64,000 bases of DNA from an uncultured Algibacter sp. (GTDB lineage: Bacteria > Bacteroidota > Bacteroidia > Flavobacteriales > Flavobacteriaceae), in the NCBI RefSeq assembly GCF_947487575.1, contig NZ_CANKXG010000001.1, positions 1 through 64,000 of the forward strand. The letters are read 5' to 3'. Each line of letters starts with the position of its first letter. Within the stretch, counting starts at the first letter, position 1. Below are positions 45,652 through 56,725 of this stretch, one piece after another. The notes beneath the pieces are model-generated. The model did not search any database. It was given only the letters and a program-made list of their open reading frames with translations, and was not told the origin of the DNA. A program made the translations under genes and the position numbers.

Positions 45652-46024
45652 CTATAAGTGCTTTATAATCTTCAGCAGACATTAGTCCGTCAACCTGAGA
45701 TAAGTCTGAACACTTTAGTTTTATCATCCAACCTTCTTCATAAGGGTCTGAGTTTACAACTTCTGGTTCATCTTCTAAACCTTCATTAAACTCAATAATT
45801 TCTCCAGATAATGGTAAAAACAAATCTGAAACCGTTTTTACTGCTTCAACAGTCCCAAAAACTTCATCAGCTTCTAATGTTTCATCTAAAGTTTCAACTT
45901 CAACATAAACAATATCGCCTAATTCGCTTTGCGCAAAGTCGGTAATACCAATAGTAGCAATATCACCATCTAATTTAACCCATTCGTGGTCTTTAGTATA
46001 TTTTAATTCTGAAGGAATGTTCAT
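45644..46024 (-). CDS. gcvH: Glycine cleavage system H protein
   Basis: Lipoyl carrier of the glycine cleavage system, shuttling the methylamine intermediate between GcvP and GcvT. At 126 residues, with the lipoylation site Lys63 in GTVEAVKTVSDL, it is a standard GcvH; YTKDHEWVK near the start is diagnostic. ATG start with a strong promoter. It is co-transcribed with the VanZ gene, a Bacteroidota arrangement. No other gcv genes lie in the window. Confidence 0.97.
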   Translation of the reverse strand: MNIPSELKYTKDHEWVKLDGDIATIGITDFAQSELGDIVYVEVETLDETLEADEVFGTVEAVKTVSDLFLPLSGEIIEFNEGLEDEPEVVNSDPYEEGWMIKLKCSDLSQVDGLMSAEDYKALIGA

Positions 46025-46053
46025 CTTATAAGATTTTAAATGTATTTATTTAA

Positions 46054-46084
46054 CAAATGTATTTATTCGGAGTCACATTTCAAA
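46054..46084 (-). promoter_or_regulatory. Promoter of gcvH
   Basis: On the minus strand TTTG (46084-46081), a 19-bp spacer and TACATTTG (46061-46054) match the Bacteroidota promoter exactly, 30 bp before the ATG. Confidence 0.8.
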
Positions 46085-46208
46085 TATAAATTTTGTTAAT
46101 TGAAGGTTTACATTTTATGAGACTCTTTATCTTTTTAAACTTGCTTGCGTATTTCAAACATTCAAAAAGTTAATCCTTGAAATGAAATTCAAGTGGAATA
46201 CATTTTAG

Positions 46209-49200
46209 TTAGTTACCAAAGTTATACCTGATAGTAAACCCTGATCGAATAGTTGTTTGAGGAAATGCTGTAGATATGGCATAGTCTGAAAAAGTATAAT
46301 CAAAATAGAAAAGACCTGTTAAATTTTTACTAAACGCATAATCTGCTGAATATTTTAGCCCCCAAATTGTTTGCCCTGAAGTAATCTGATTATTATCTAA
46401 ATCTAAATACCTGATTATTGTTTTATTCTCTCTTACCGAAATATCTGCTTTCATATTCAAATCGCTAACAATACGTTTTTTGGGTCCTGCTAATTTTGAG
46501 CGAATACGCAAATCTTTAATTCTATATCCTAAACCAACAATATACTCATTTCCCTGAACTTCAGTCAATAAGTTATTATCAAAACTTAAAGACAACATTC
46601 TATCTTTTTTGATTTCTGCTAGAATTCTAATAGAGTTTTTCATTTCTAAATCTATTCTAACTAATGGACTGAACAATTCTGTTAAGTTAATATTGCTGAA
46701 TAATCTTTCATTCTTAAAATTACCCGCTTGATCTAATTGAAATGTATTAGAATCATTAGGATCTGTTACTGCTTTTGAATCAAAATCTAAATTGGTATTA
46801 AACTGATTAATGGTATATGTTGAACGATAACCGTGCGTTAAAGAAAAACGCTTAAATCGTTTTTTAAACCATCCAAATTTCATGAATCCAGTATACTTTA
46901 AATCCCAGTTGGGTATTGGAATATCTCTAAATGCACTCGTTGAAATATCATTGGCATCCTGCCCAGAATAAGCCGCTAAAAAGGCAGGTAGCAATACTTT
47001 TTGATTGGTTTTTCCAAAGCCTAAAGGAAAGTTATCGTCTGGATTTCTGGCATATGTATTTGTGCCATAAAACTTTTCGGCAAGTCGTTCTGCAACTTTT
47101 AATCGGTTGGTTTTAAAGTCATCAAACGCTTTAGAATTTGATTCGTCACTTTGACTAAAAGCTGTTTTAATCAAAATAGTTGAGATATTAAAGTTCCCAA
47201 AAGTATTTGGTGTTAAGCCATTATAATCTAATATCCCATCTTGACCTGGATTTCCATCTCCATCTTGATAATCTTCTACTCTATAATTCTCGGTAAAATT
47301 TTGATAATAGGCTCTATTTCCAACAATATCTATTTTTAAATCTCTAACGGGTTGTAAACTTGCAGAAATATCTAATTGCTTAGTGTTTGTTGCAGTAAAT
47401 TGTTGGTTAAATTCTTGAAATGTTGTTAACCAACCTCTCCTTGCAGCCAAATCTCTAATATCACTTTGGCTACCAAACGTAAACCCTAATGTTGGTTTTA
47501 ATGTACCAATAAACCCAGGTGTTTGTAAATATCCTGGTAAAAACGTACCATTATTCTCTGAATAGTTAACCTGAATTCTTTTAATACTAGTTAGAATATC
47601 AATTCCTGCATTTAATAGCTTTGTAGCACTTTGATTTTTGACTCTAGACACCTTCTTTTTCTCTGTATCTGAATTTCCTCCTGGAGGCGCACCACCAGGT
47701 GTTGTTCTTGTTCTTACTCTTCTAATTGGTTTTTTAACCAAACCTATGTATTTGTAAAAACGTTTCATATCCAACGATGTGTTGATGTTATGAACATTAG
47801 AGTTTTGTATGCTATTTCCTAAATCATAAAAATTAGTTGTTTCTACACCGTTAACGGTTTCTGTAACAGGTAAATTACCAAATAAATCCGATCCTTTTTG
47901 CCATTGAAAACTACCAGTGTACTGATACGTAGCATCAAGAAAACTAAACATAGGTAATTTATTTAATGGCAATTGATATGTAACACCAAGGTTTTGAGTT
48001 TGCCTATTCGGATCTCCAACATCCAATAAACCATCCCAAACATCTAAGGTTTCATCTTGCTCTCCAGCAATTAAATCATTATCCTTAAAATAATTTCTAA
48101 CAATATTATTGTTAGCCGCAGTAAAGTTAAATTGTAAGGAGTTTGTTAAATTATAATTGATTGCATATTGAAAATCGAAAGTGTAATTTCTTCTAAATAA
48201 TTCTTCTGTTGTTATATTACCTCCTTCTAAAGCATCTCTAAATTTCTGACGATTAAATTGTCGATTAATATCGGTATTAACAGTAAAACTTGTTGGCAAT
48301 AAATTAAAATTAAAATCTTTTAAAATTTTCCAATATTTACCATTAAATAGCGAATCATTTTTCTTGAAAGGCTCAATGCTAACGGGGTTAAAATTATGTG
48401 CATAATTCGCTCCTATTCGTAGTGTTTTATTAACTGAATTTTCGATTTCAAAATCTCTATGTTCAATTTTGTTATATGAATAATTTAAAGTCACATTTTC
48501 GACATCATAAAAACGTGGTTTTTTATCGGTCGTTCTTGTTTTTCTAACACCAATAAAATTAATGCTTTGTCGTTTTGTGTAATCTTCTGACTTTTGCCTT
48601 ATTTCGTCTCTTTCGGCATTACTATCTGCCGCCTCTAACCTAGAATCTAAAGTTAAATCTTTATATAACTGATCGTATTTTGGAGTTATAAGCTCTTCGC
48701 TTTGCCCATAATTAAATGGTACTTGAATACCCCATTTTTTAGGTAATAATTGACCAACATTAATATTGGTAACGACATCATATTGTTTTACATCTTCTAA
48801 GCTTCGTTGACTAGGACCTTGCTCTAAAGAACCAAACCCAGAAGTACTCTGCCTACCTGTTGCACTAATGTTCGCAAAGTCCGAAATATTAGTATCCATA
48901 CTTACTACTGCTGCCCAACCGCCTTCGTTATCTAGATCTGATAAACGTAATTCGTTAAACCATACTTCAGCACACAAATCATTACTACCAGACTTGTTTT
49001 TAACACCAACCATAAGGGTTCTTATATCTCCAAAATTAGGGTTTCCTTTTATAGCCACACGATGTTGTTCGCTAGTGTAAGCAGTACCATCAGCAACTCT
49101 AATGATATCATTATTAATCACATCATAAAATCTAGCTTCTCCTACAGGTGGCGCATCATCAGAAAAAGATTCTGCTTTAACTTTACCCAATATATCTAAA

Positions 49201-52200
49201 GGTATATTAATTTCGTTGGCTGTTGGCCATATATCTGAAGTGTTATTACCCGTAATTTTTAAAGGAATCTCGATTTGATAATAATTATCATTAAGATCAT
49301 TACCCATTCTAATAAAACCAATAAGTTCATCATCGTCAACAGTACTTGTCCCAGAATCATCATCTTCAGCATGAATAAACATCCTTAAACGTTTGTATTG
49401 ACGCATATCAACATTTATATTCTTATATGCAGCTCGGGAATCGTCATCTTCTAATTTGCAAACCTTAGTTACTAAAGATTGTTCGTTTTGCGGAACCACT
49501 GTGTTATTATTAAATAACTGTTCTGGCTCAATTCCTGGAGGACTTTCATAACTACCATCGTTTTCAATAGTTCCTATAATACCTAGTGAAAATTCTGTAT
49601 TATCATCTTCCGTATTTAAAGGCTTTCCATCAAGTGTTTGAGTATATCGTCTCCAATCACTTCTAACCAAATCTAAAGTTCCAAAACGGAAAACTGTTGC
49701 TTCTTGAAAATCTTTTAAATATATCCTTGAAAATCTAACCGATCTTAACTCTGGGTTGTTTACCTCTTTAACATGGCTACCTTGAACAGGTATTCTAAAT
49801 TGATACCATCGAACCTCTGGTGAATCCCCGTTAGGTAATTGTCTTTTTTGAGACTTAAAATCTCTTAAAAATTGTTTTAAAGGATTTGTATCTGGCATAT
49901 TATCAAATGCCCCTTTATCAAGTGGTAAATTTGCTCTTGTAAGGTCTAATTCATATTCAAAATAACTATCAATCGTGTTCATAGTATTATCACGATTAAT
50001 ATCTTCTACATCGGGTTGCGTATTGGCAGCTCTATCTGTAGCTGTAAAGGTATCAGGTGTATTACCTTCAACACCATTAAATTTTTTGTAACGCTCAAAA
50101 ATATCGCCATCTGTATTTAAAAAGTATGCATAGTTATCCTTTGCAGGATCATCGCCAAACCCAGACCCAAACTCTAGTATTTCTTTAGCGTCACCATAAC
50201 CATCATACCCGACATCTTGATTAGTTCGTTCGTCTCCAGTGCTATCAAAGGTATAAAGCAACGATTGGTTTTGAGGCACAACAGTTCCCCATCTTGTTTC
50301 TGTTAATAAATCAACATTTCCATCTTTAGGCAATCCGTTTTCATAGAGTTTTTTACCATCTTTAATAATATCTTCCGAAATATTACCTAAGTTGAATACC
50401 AATTTACCTCCTGGATTAGCAGGGTTTTCTTGAAAAGGATCTTGCAACCAAAAATCGATATATTCTACATTTTGTTGTTCAAAATCTGTTGATGTAATTT
50501 GCCTTGTTATACCTGCCCAACTTTCTTCTGGATTATCTAAAACATCATCCTCTGCCCCAGTTTCAAAATTATAAGGCCCTCGCTCTTCTGGGTAGTAGGC
50601 CAAATCTAAAGTAAAAATTACTGAATTTTGTCCAGCTACTTGAACTCTTTCTGGAAATAACTCATCAATAAATACTCGGCTAGTGTACAAATTGGAAACA
50701 TCATCATCTGTTATTTCATCTGGACGTTGGCTACTATAAAAAACAGGGTCAATAGTGTACCAGTTTAGTAAGGCTCTATCATAACCATTTTGAACACCAG
50801 CTTCATCTTCATCTTCTGTATAAATTCTACCTAAATTCAAAGGTCTACTTGATAAAAACCAAGATTGTTGAGATTTTAAATCGATTCCATTTTGCGACCC
50901 TTCAAAATCATCAATATAAGAAGTAGCTTCACCGTTTAAATCTGTGCCACTTGGAGCACCGGGAGCCAAATATGCGAACTCGCCACGAAGCGATAAGTTT
51001 GATTCAACATCGGTATCAATATTAGGTAACTTATTTGCTAACCTTGTTAAAAACGGAACTTTTGTAGAATAATTTCCATTTAAACCAAAAATGGTATTGT
51101 TTATAGATTCTGAACCATAATTTGCCTTTTGCGTAATTGGGCGTTCATTAAGATTTAATAAGGTAGCACCTAATACAAAATTTTCATTGAACTTATGTTC
51201 TACATTCAACCCGGTAAAACGTCTTGTTTGCTGCCCGAAAACTGCATTATTTTCTGTAGAAACTTGAATAGGTGTATTTGATGCTTTTAAAGATTCATCT
51301 AAAATTTGAACACGCCCTAATTGATAGTTTACCGTATAATCAATACCCTCAACTAGTACACGCCCACCTGCAGTTACTCTTACAGAACCTCGCGGTACAT
51401 TAAAAGCACCTATTGGAATACCATCACCACCACCAGAAGATTTAAAACGTCCTTTTAATTTGAATTTATTTTTTTCAACTTCTTCTAAAGCAGCTGTTTT
51501 TGTGCTTTTATATAGCACATCATAAACGTATTTTTTCTGGTCGTCGTTAAATAATGCATTATCAACATCATCATAATTAGTTCCTCCACCCAATACGTTA
51601 TACAAATATTCACCAAATGGTTCAGCACTTGTAAATACAATTTTTCCGTTTTGCGGAATTACTGTTATACCCGGAACATAATCAAAAAAACCATCTCCTT
51701 TAGGTTGCGGATCGTTATTAAAGTTTAATTTATCTAGATTAAAAACTCGCAGTAATGGTGAATTCTGAATAAGATTTTCACTAGGTGTATTTCCATCTAC
51801 TGGGTTTCCATTAATATCCAAATCAAAATTAGCCCCAACAGGTGAAATAAAATTTAATGGAGAAGCTTCGTTATAGAAAATATTTAAAGTAAAATCATCT
51901 TGACTTAAATTATAAGCTCCAGTATCATATATGTTTTTCATCATTAAATCCCAAACTGGTTGCTCTACATTAGTAATACTACTTTTAAGCATTTTTAAAA
52001 CTAAACTTTGGGTAGATCCTGCCTGAATAATTACAAAAGTATCATTTATACCATCTCCATTAGCATCTGGACCATTGTCAATGGTACCGTCTCCATCAAT
52101 ATCTGCATCTCCTGTATCATTTATACCATCGTTATCTGTATCTGTGCCATTATCTATAGTGCCATCACCATCAGTATCTGCATCAATAGTATCCGGAATA

Positions 52201-53678
52201 TTATCACCATCTGCATCATTACCATTTCCTGTAGAACTCACACCATCATTAGCAAACTCACCAACTTGATAAACTTTTCCTCCTACTGTAAATTGAAATG
52301 CTACAGCTAAAACCTCATCATTATTTAGACGTTGATTAAGAGAAATATATCCTAATTCGGTATTTAAAGTGTATTCTTGTCCGTTAATTAATTTTCTAGC
52401 ATTTTCAAGTTTTGCATAGTCACTTCCTTCTTTAACTTCATTATTTAAAGAACTAAAACCTTGATCTGCAGTTGAAATATCTCTTATTTGCTCGGTTAAA
52501 ACTGAATTACCTGTTGTAATGCCTTCAGGGTTAAATCCATTATTCTCATTATCAGGAAAAGCTCCGGGTCCAGCTGAAACTGGTACTGAAGCTGAGTATA
52601 GTTGATCACTCTCTCCTATATCTTGAAGTGCAACTATATTTCTAACATTATCAGTCCTATTAGATCTATTTGTAACCCAAACTTCTAATCTTGTTACTTG
52701 CAACCCTTTATTGTTGATAAATGGGTAATTTGCTAAAGCATTATCATATTCATTCCTAAAATATTGTGCTAAAAAAAAGTGCCTATTTTCATCGTAGTCT
52801 CTGATGAATAATTCAAATTCTTCAAGAGTTCCACCCCCTTGGGCTATAACAGTATTTGCCTGTGATTTTTGTTCAGAAAACACTCCCGTTACCATAGTTT
52901 TTCCAAATTGAAGTTGAGCTTTTACACCAAATAAACTTTGAGCTCCTGTAATTAAAGAGCTATTTAAAGGCATACTCACATTACCAACTTCTATTTTTTG
53001 AATGATATCATCCTCAGTTGGTGTGTATTCTAACTTTATAAGCTGTTGAAAATCAAATGTTGACTGTGTATCATAATTTGCATTTACTTGAAGTCTAGTA
53101 CCAACTTTACCTAATAAACTCAAGCTGATACGCTGATCAAAATCAAAAGTAAAATTACTTCTGTTTCTAGGTGAAAATGAAGGATTATCCTGTTGTGAAA
53201 ATAACATACCCAAATCCATTTCAACAGATCCTTGCGGAATAACCTCAATGGTATTACTTCCAAAAATAGTTTCAAAAAAATCTGATTTTACATAAAACTC
53301 GGGTAATAAATTTTTCCTGCTTTCTTCTGAACCTTCTTTTTTCCCATCAAAAGCATCAATTTTTTCCTTATAATAAGATCGTAAATTTTCTTTAGCGACT
53401 AAATCATCATACTCCTTGGGTGTTAAAATAACTGGGTAATTGATATTAAAACTACCTATTTTCTCTGTATAAATATACCTATCGGTTAAAGGATCATAGG
53501 TATATTTAGATTCGACACTATTAGGACTAGGTATTTTTATTTTTCCTAAACTAAACCCTGTTTTTGTAGAGTCTTGGTCTGGTTGCTGAGACCAAGCCAC
53601 TAAAGAATAGCATAATAAAAATGCTATTAAAAGAGATTGCTTAGTTAATTTATAAAGCTTATAGTTAGTTTGGTTCAA
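46209..53678 (-). CDS. sprA: Type IX secretion/gliding outer-membrane translocon protein SprA
   Basis: A 2489-residue giant barrel that forms the outer-membrane pore of the type IX secretion system and is needed for gliding. A signal peptide (QSLLIAFLLCYSLVAWSQ) is followed by repeated SprA domains (SVEMDLGMLFSQQDNPSFSP, FNVPRGSVRVTAGG, LKSQQSWFLSSRPLN) and a C-terminal strand ending RSGFTIRYNFGN. The start is TTG 53678, since no Met precedes the signal. Residues about 484-546 are a DxDxDG Asp-rich repeat inserted in a loop. It lies six bases after ruvA, in the common maeB-ruvA-sprA order. Confidence 0.97.
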   Translation of the reverse strand: MNQTNYKLYKLTKQSLLIAFLLCYSLVAWSQQPDQDSTKTGFSLGKIKIPSPNSVESKYTYDPLTDRYIYTEKIGSFNINYPVILTPKEYDDLVAKENLRSYYKEKIDAFDGKKEGSEESRKNLLPEFYVKSDFFETIFGSNTIEVIPQGSVEMDLGMLFSQQDNPSFSPRNRSNFTFDFDQRISLSLLGKVGTRLQVNANYDTQSTFDFQQLIKLEYTPTEDDIIQKIEVGNVSMPLNSSLITGAQSLFGVKAQLQFGKTMVTGVFSEQKSQANTVIAQGGGTLEEFELFIRDYDENRHFFLAQYFRNEYDNALANYPFINNKGLQVTRLEVWVTNRSNRTDNVRNIVALQDIGESDQLYSASVPVSAGPGAFPDNENNGFNPEGITTGNSVLTEQIRDISTADQGFSSLNNEVKEGSDYAKLENARKLINGQEYTLNTELGYISLNQRLNNDEVLAVAFQFTVGGKVYQVGEFANDGVSSTGNGNDADGDNIPDTIDADTDGDGTIDNGTDTDNDGINDTGDADIDGDGTIDNGPDANGDGINDTFVIIQAGSTQSLVLKMLKSSITNVEQPVWDLMMKNIYDTGAYNLSQDDFTLNIFYNEASPLNFISPVGANFDLDINGNPVDGNTPSENLIQNSPLLRVFNLDKLNFNNDPQPKGDGFFDYVPGITVIPQNGKIVFTSAEPFGEYLYNVLGGGTNYDDVDNALFNDDQKKYVYDVLYKSTKTAALEEVEKNKFKLKGRFKSSGGGDGIPIGAFNVPRGSVRVTAGGRVLVEGIDYTVNYQLGRVQILDESLKASNTPIQVSTENNAVFGQQTRRFTGLNVEHKFNENFVLGATLLNLNERPITQKANYGSESINNTIFGLNGNYSTKVPFLTRLANKLPNIDTDVESNLSLRGEFAYLAPGAPSGTDLNGEATSYIDDFEGSQNGIDLKSQQSWFLSSRPLNLGRIYTEDEDEAGVQNGYDRALLNWYTIDPVFYSSQRPDEITDDDVSNLYTSRVFIDELFPERVQVAGQNSVIFTLDLAYYPEERGPYNFETGAEDDVLDNPEESWAGITRQITSTDFEQQNVEYIDFWLQDPFQENPANPGGKLVFNLGNISEDIIKDGKKLYENGLPKDGNVDLLTETRWGTVVPQNQSLLYTFDSTGDERTNQDVGYDGYGDAKEILEFGSGFGDDPAKDNYAYFLNTDGDIFERYKKFNGVEGNTPDTFTATDRAANTQPDVEDINRDNTMNTIDSYFEYELDLTRANLPLDKGAFDNMPDTNPLKQFLRDFKSQKRQLPNGDSPEVRWYQFRIPVQGSHVKEVNNPELRSVRFSRIYLKDFQEATVFRFGTLDLVRSDWRRYTQTLDGKPLNTEDDNTEFSLGIIGTIENDGSYESPPGIEPEQLFNNNTVVPQNEQSLVTKVCKLEDDDSRAAYKNINVDMRQYKRLRMFIHAEDDDSGTSTVDDDELIGFIRMGNDLNDNYYQIEIPLKITGNNTSDIWPTANEINIPLDILGKVKAESFSDDAPPVGEARFYDVINNDIIRVADGTAYTSEQHRVAIKGNPNFGDIRTLMVGVKNKSGSNDLCAEVWFNELRLSDLDNEGGWAAVVSMDTNISDFANISATGRQSTSGFGSLEQGPSQRSLEDVKQYDVVTNINVGQLLPKKWGIQVPFNYGQSEELITPKYDQLYKDLTLDSRLEAADSNAERDEIRQKSEDYTKRQSINFIGVRKTRTTDKKPRFYDVENVTLNYSYNKIEHRDFEIENSVNKTLRIGANYAHNFNPVSIEPFKKNDSLFNGKYWKILKDFNFNLLPTSFTVNTDINRQFNRQKFRDALEGGNITTEELFRRNYTFDFQYAINYNLTNSLQFNFTAANNNIVRNYFKDNDLIAGEQDETLDVWDGLLDVGDPNRQTQNLGVTYQLPLNKLPMFSFLDATYQYTGSFQWQKGSDLFGNLPVTETVNGVETTNFYDLGNSIQNSNVHNINTSLDMKRFYKYIGLVKKPIRRVRTRTTPGGAPPGGNSDTEKKKVSRVKNQSATKLLNAGIDILTSIKRIQVNYSENNGTFLPGYLQTPGFIGTLKPTLGFTFGSQSDIRDLAARRGWLTTFQEFNQQFTATNTKQLDISASLQPVRDLKIDIVGNRAYYQNFTENYRVEDYQDGDGNPGQDGILDYNGLTPNTFGNFNISTILIKTAFSQSDESNSKAFDDFKTNRLKVAERLAEKFYGTNTYARNPDDNFPLGFGKTNQKVLLPAFLAAYSGQDANDISTSAFRDIPIPNWDLKYTGFMKFGWFKKRFKRFSLTHGYRSTYTINQFNTNLDFDSKAVTDPNDSNTFQLDQAGNFKNERLFSNINLTELFSPLVRIDLEMKNSIRILAEIKKDRMLSLSFDNNLLTEVQGNEYIVGLGYRIKDLRIRSKLAGPKKRIVSDLNMKADISVRENKTIIRYLDLDNNQITSGQTIWGLKYSADYAFSKNLTGLFYFDYTFSDYAISTAFPQTTIRSGFTIRYNFGN
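52042..52227 (-). repeat. Thrombospondin-3-like Asp-rich repeat region within sprA
   Basis: This in-frame segment encodes five imperfect DADxDGDGxxDxxD units (DADGDNIPD, DTDGDGTIDNGTD, DTDNDGIND, DIDGDGTIDNGPD, DANGDGIND). The spacing matches calcium-binding TSP type 3 repeats. It interrupts the loop between VYQVGEFANDG and STQSLVLKMLK. Confidence 0.85.
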
Positions 53679-53684
53679 AATATA

Positions 53685-54266
53685 TTATAAATTTTTTAAG
53701 GCTTGTTTTATAATAGTTTCAACATCGGCATCGGGCTGAGCTATCATAATTTTATCCACAACACGTTCTGCCTGTTTTTTCATAAAACCAAGCACTTCTA
53801 AAGCAGATAACGCTTCATCTTTGTTGGTATTGCCTTTATAAACAGAAACATCATCAATATCGTAAATCTTTAAGATTTTATCTTTTAAGTCTAGAATAAC
53901 ACGTTGTGCAGTTTTAGCTCCTATCCCTTTAACAGACTGAATTAACGGCACATCTCCACTAGCAATTCCTTCTCGCACTTGTTTTGGCGTTAATGAAGAC
54001 AACATAGTTCGTGCTATACTTGCACCTATACCACTTACGGAAATTAATAATCTAAAAATTTCGCGTTCTGCCAAAGAAGAGAAGCCATACAATGTATGGG
54101 AATCTTCTTTAACCTGAAGATGTGTATACAGTTTCAAATGTTCTTTTTCGGGAATTTGAGAATATGTATGCAAGGAAATATTCAACATATAGCCTACACC
54201 ATTGCAATCTATAACCACATGTGTTGGATTTTTTTCAGTAAGTTTTCCGTGAATATGTGTTATCAT
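53685..54266 (-). CDS. ruvA: Holliday junction branch migration protein RuvA
   Basis: Tetrameric junction-binding subunit of RuvAB. The 193 residues show the N-terminal OB fold (ITHIHGKLTEK, VIDCNGVGYMLNISL), helix-hairpin-helix repeats (LISVSGIGASIARTML, LIQSVKGIGAKTAQRVILDLKDK) and the C-terminal domain III (DEALSALEVLGFMKKQAERVV) that contacts RuvB. ATG start. It is followed six bases later by sprA and preceded by maeB (55-bp gap). Confidence 0.97.
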   Translation of the reverse strand: MITHIHGKLTEKNPTHVVIDCNGVGYMLNISLHTYSQIPEKEHLKLYTHLQVKEDSHTLYGFSSLAEREIFRLLISVSGIGASIARTMLSSLTPKQVREGIASGDVPLIQSVKGIGAKTAQRVILDLKDKILKIYDIDDVSVYKGNTNKDEALSALEVLGFMKKQAERVVDKIMIAQPDADVETIIKQALKNL

Positions 54267-54321
54267 TTAGAGCAATTCGTTAACTCACCAAATGTAATAA
54301 AATTATTCGCATTTTATTTAC

Positions 54322-56616
54322 TTACCTGTCTGGATTTTCTAATTCCCATTTTTCTTTATGTTGTGCATCTATAACGGCAATTGCAGTCATATTTACAATT
54401 TCATCTACGCTTGCTCCTAATTGAAGAATATGTACTGGTTTTCGCATACCTAACATAATAGGACCAATTGAATCTGCATCATGTAATTCTTTTAACAACT
54501 TATATGTAATGTTAGCAGAATCTAAATTAGAAAAAATAAGTGCATTAACTTTTTTGCCTACTAATTTTGAAAACGGAAAACGTTCGCGAAGCATCTCATC
54601 ATTTAAAGCAAAATCCGTTTGCAATTCGCCATCAACAATCATATCAGGATAATTTCTATGTAATATAGAAACAGCTTCTCTTACTTTTGAAGCTCTATCG
54701 TGAGTTGACGATCCAAAATTAGAATAAGATACCATGGCTAATACAGGATCTAAACCAAACATTTTAATAACCCTAGAGGTCATTTGCGTAATTTTAGCCA
54801 GTGTTTTTGCATCAGGATCAATATTTATAGAGGTGTCACTTAAAAATAAAGGCCCTCGTTTAGTCATCATTAAATTGGTTGTTGCAGCCTTACTAACACC
54901 TGGCATTAAACCAATAAGCTCTAACATAGGCCTAAGCACCGTAGGATAATTACGAGAATACCCTGAAATTACTGCATCTGCATCACCTTCATTTACCATC
55001 ATTGCTGCAAAATAATTACGTTCTCGCATTAAACGCTGGGCAGAATAGTATGTAACGCCTCTGCGTTTGCGCTGTTCCCAATAAACTTTAGCATATTTAT
55101 TTTTACGGTCGTTTTCTTCTTCAGTCTTAGGGTCAATAATAGTAATATCGGCATCAAATTCAATTTCTGCCATAAGCGTTTCAATAGCTTCTTTTCTTCC
55201 TAATAGAATTGGTATTGCTATACCCTCTTCATGAACTATTTGTGCCGCTTTTAATACATCTAATTGATCTGCTTCTGCAAAAACAACACGCTTTGGATAT
55301 AACTTTGCGCGATTCAACAGTAACCTTACTAGTTTGTTATCAGATCCTAATCGTTCAAGTAAGGCATCTTCGTATTTTGCCCAATCCTTAATTGGATACT
55401 TTGCTACACCGCTTTCCATAGCTGCTTTTGCAACCGCTGGTGGAACTTGTGCTATTAAACGCGGATCAAAAGGTTTTGGAATAATATAATTTTTACCAAA
55501 TGTTAAACGGGTTTCGCCGTAGGCAATATTAACTTGTTCTGGTACTGGCTCTTTAGCTAATTTTGCTAAAGCATGAACTGCGGCCATTTTCATGGCTTCG
55601 TTAATTTTGGTAGCACGAACATCAAGTGCTCCTCTAAAAATAAAGGGAAACCCTAATACATTATTTACTTGATTAGGGTGGTCTGAACGACCCGTTGCCA
55701 TGATAATATCTTTTCGTGTAGCTACAGCAATATCATATTTTATTTCTGGATTAGGGTTAGCCATTGCAAAAACTATTGGGTTTTTAGCCATAACTAAAAG
55801 CATTTCTGGAGTTACAATATCTGCCATTGAAAGTCCAATAAATACATCGGCGTCTTTCATGGCTTCATCAAGAGTATCTATTTTTCTATGTGTGGCAAAT
55901 TCAGCTTTTTCTGGAGTTAAATTGTCTCTATCATTTCTAATAACACCCTTACTGTCTAACATAACCATGTTTTCACGATTTGCTCCACAGGCTTGATATA
56001 AACGTGAACACGAAATGGCTGCTGCTCCTGCTCCACTTATTACTATTTTAACTTCATCAAGTTTCTTTTCAGCAAGTTCTACAGCATTTAACAGCGCTGC
56101 AGCAGAAATGATTGCTGTTCCATGTTGATCATCATGCATCACAGGAATATCCAACTCTTCTTTAAGGCGCCTCTCAATTTCAAAAGCCTCAGGCGCTTTA
56201 ATATCTTCAAGGTTAATACCTCCAAAAGTGGGTGCGATATTTTTTACTGTTTGAATGAATTCTTCAACATTTTCAGTATCAACTTCAATATCAAATACAT
56301 CAATATCAGCAAAAATCTTGAATAATAAACCCTTACCTTCCATGACAGGTTTTGAGGCTTCCGGGCCTATATTCCCTAAACCTAAAACAGCAGTTCCATT
56401 AGAAATTACAGCTACTAAATTCCCTTTAGAAGTATAGCGGTAGGCATTCTCTTTATCTTTTTCAATCTCTAAACAAGGTTCAGCTACTCCAGGAGAATAA
56501 GCTAATGATAAATCTCTTTGGCTTGCATATTTTTTGGTTGGAACAACTTTAATTTTACCAGGAGTTGGTTTTGCATGGTATATAAGAGCCTCTCTTCGTT
56601 TGCTTTCTTCACTCAT
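54322..56616 (-). CDS. maeB: NADP-dependent malic enzyme (malic-PTA fusion)
   Basis: Oxidatively decarboxylates malate to pyruvate with NADP. The 764 residues join a malic-enzyme half (about 1-430; [35 protein letters not shown]) to a C-terminal phosphotransacetylase-like half (about 430-764; RVVFAEADQ). The latter is regulatory in MaeB enzymes and not itself catalytic. Length is normal. ATG start with a TATCTTTG box just upstream. It heads the maeB-ruvA-sprA group. Confidence 0.96.
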   Translation of the reverse strand: MSEESKRREALIYHAKPTPGKIKVVPTKKYASQRDLSLAYSPGVAEPCLEIEKDKENAYRYTSKGNLVAVISNGTAVLGLGNIGPEASKPVMEGKGLLFKIFADIDVFDIEVDTENVEEFIQTVKNIAPTFGGINLEDIKAPEAFEIERRLKEELDIPVMHDDQHGTAIISAAALLNAVELAEKKLDEVKIVISGAGAAAISCSRLYQACGANRENMVMLDSKGVIRNDRDNLTPEKAEFATHRKIDTLDEAMKDADVFIGLSMADIVTPEMLLVMAKNPIVFAMANPNPEIKYDIAVATRKDIIMATGRSDHPNQVNNVLGFPFIFRGALDVRATKINEAMKMAAVHALAKLAKEPVPEQVNIAYGETRLTFGKNYIIPKPFDPRLIAQVPPAVAKAAMESGVAKYPIKDWAKYEDALLERLGSDNKLVRLLLNRAKLYPKRVVFAEADQLDVLKAAQIVHEEGIAIPILLGRKEAIETLMAEIEFDADITIIDPKTEEENDRKNKYAKVYWEQRKRRGVTYYSAQRLMRERNYFAAMMVNEGDADAVISGYSRNYPTVLRPMLELIGLMPGVSKAATTNLMMTKRGPLFLSDTSINIDPDAKTLAKITQMTSRVIKMFGLDPVLAMVSYSNFGSSTHDRASKVREAVSILHRNYPDMIVDGELQTDFALNDEMLRERFPFSKLVGKKVNALIFSNLDSANITYKLLKELHDADSIGPIMLGMRKPVHILQLGASVDEIVNMTAIAVIDAQHKEKWELENPDR

Positions 56617-56644
56617 AATAATGATGGATAGTTTAGTAAACGAA

Positions 56645-56652
56645 CAAAGATA
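56645..56652 (-). promoter_or_regulatory. Likely -7 box of maeB
   Basis: TATCTTTG on the minus strand ends 28 bp before the ATG. No clear -33 TTTG. Confidence 0.5.
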
Positions 56653-56725
56653 GTAATCCTGAGAAAGGATAGCCCTAATCTTTTGGAAAATTGATGTTTC
56701 TTTTGTTAATTGAAATTACATCATT

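Noticed and set aside
52008-52310. A 100-codon plus-strand open frame opposite the Asp-rich part of sprA
   Set aside because: It is the complement of repeated GAT/GGT codons and encodes an Ile/Ser/Cys-rich low-complexity product; sprA on the other strand is a strong, conserved gene.
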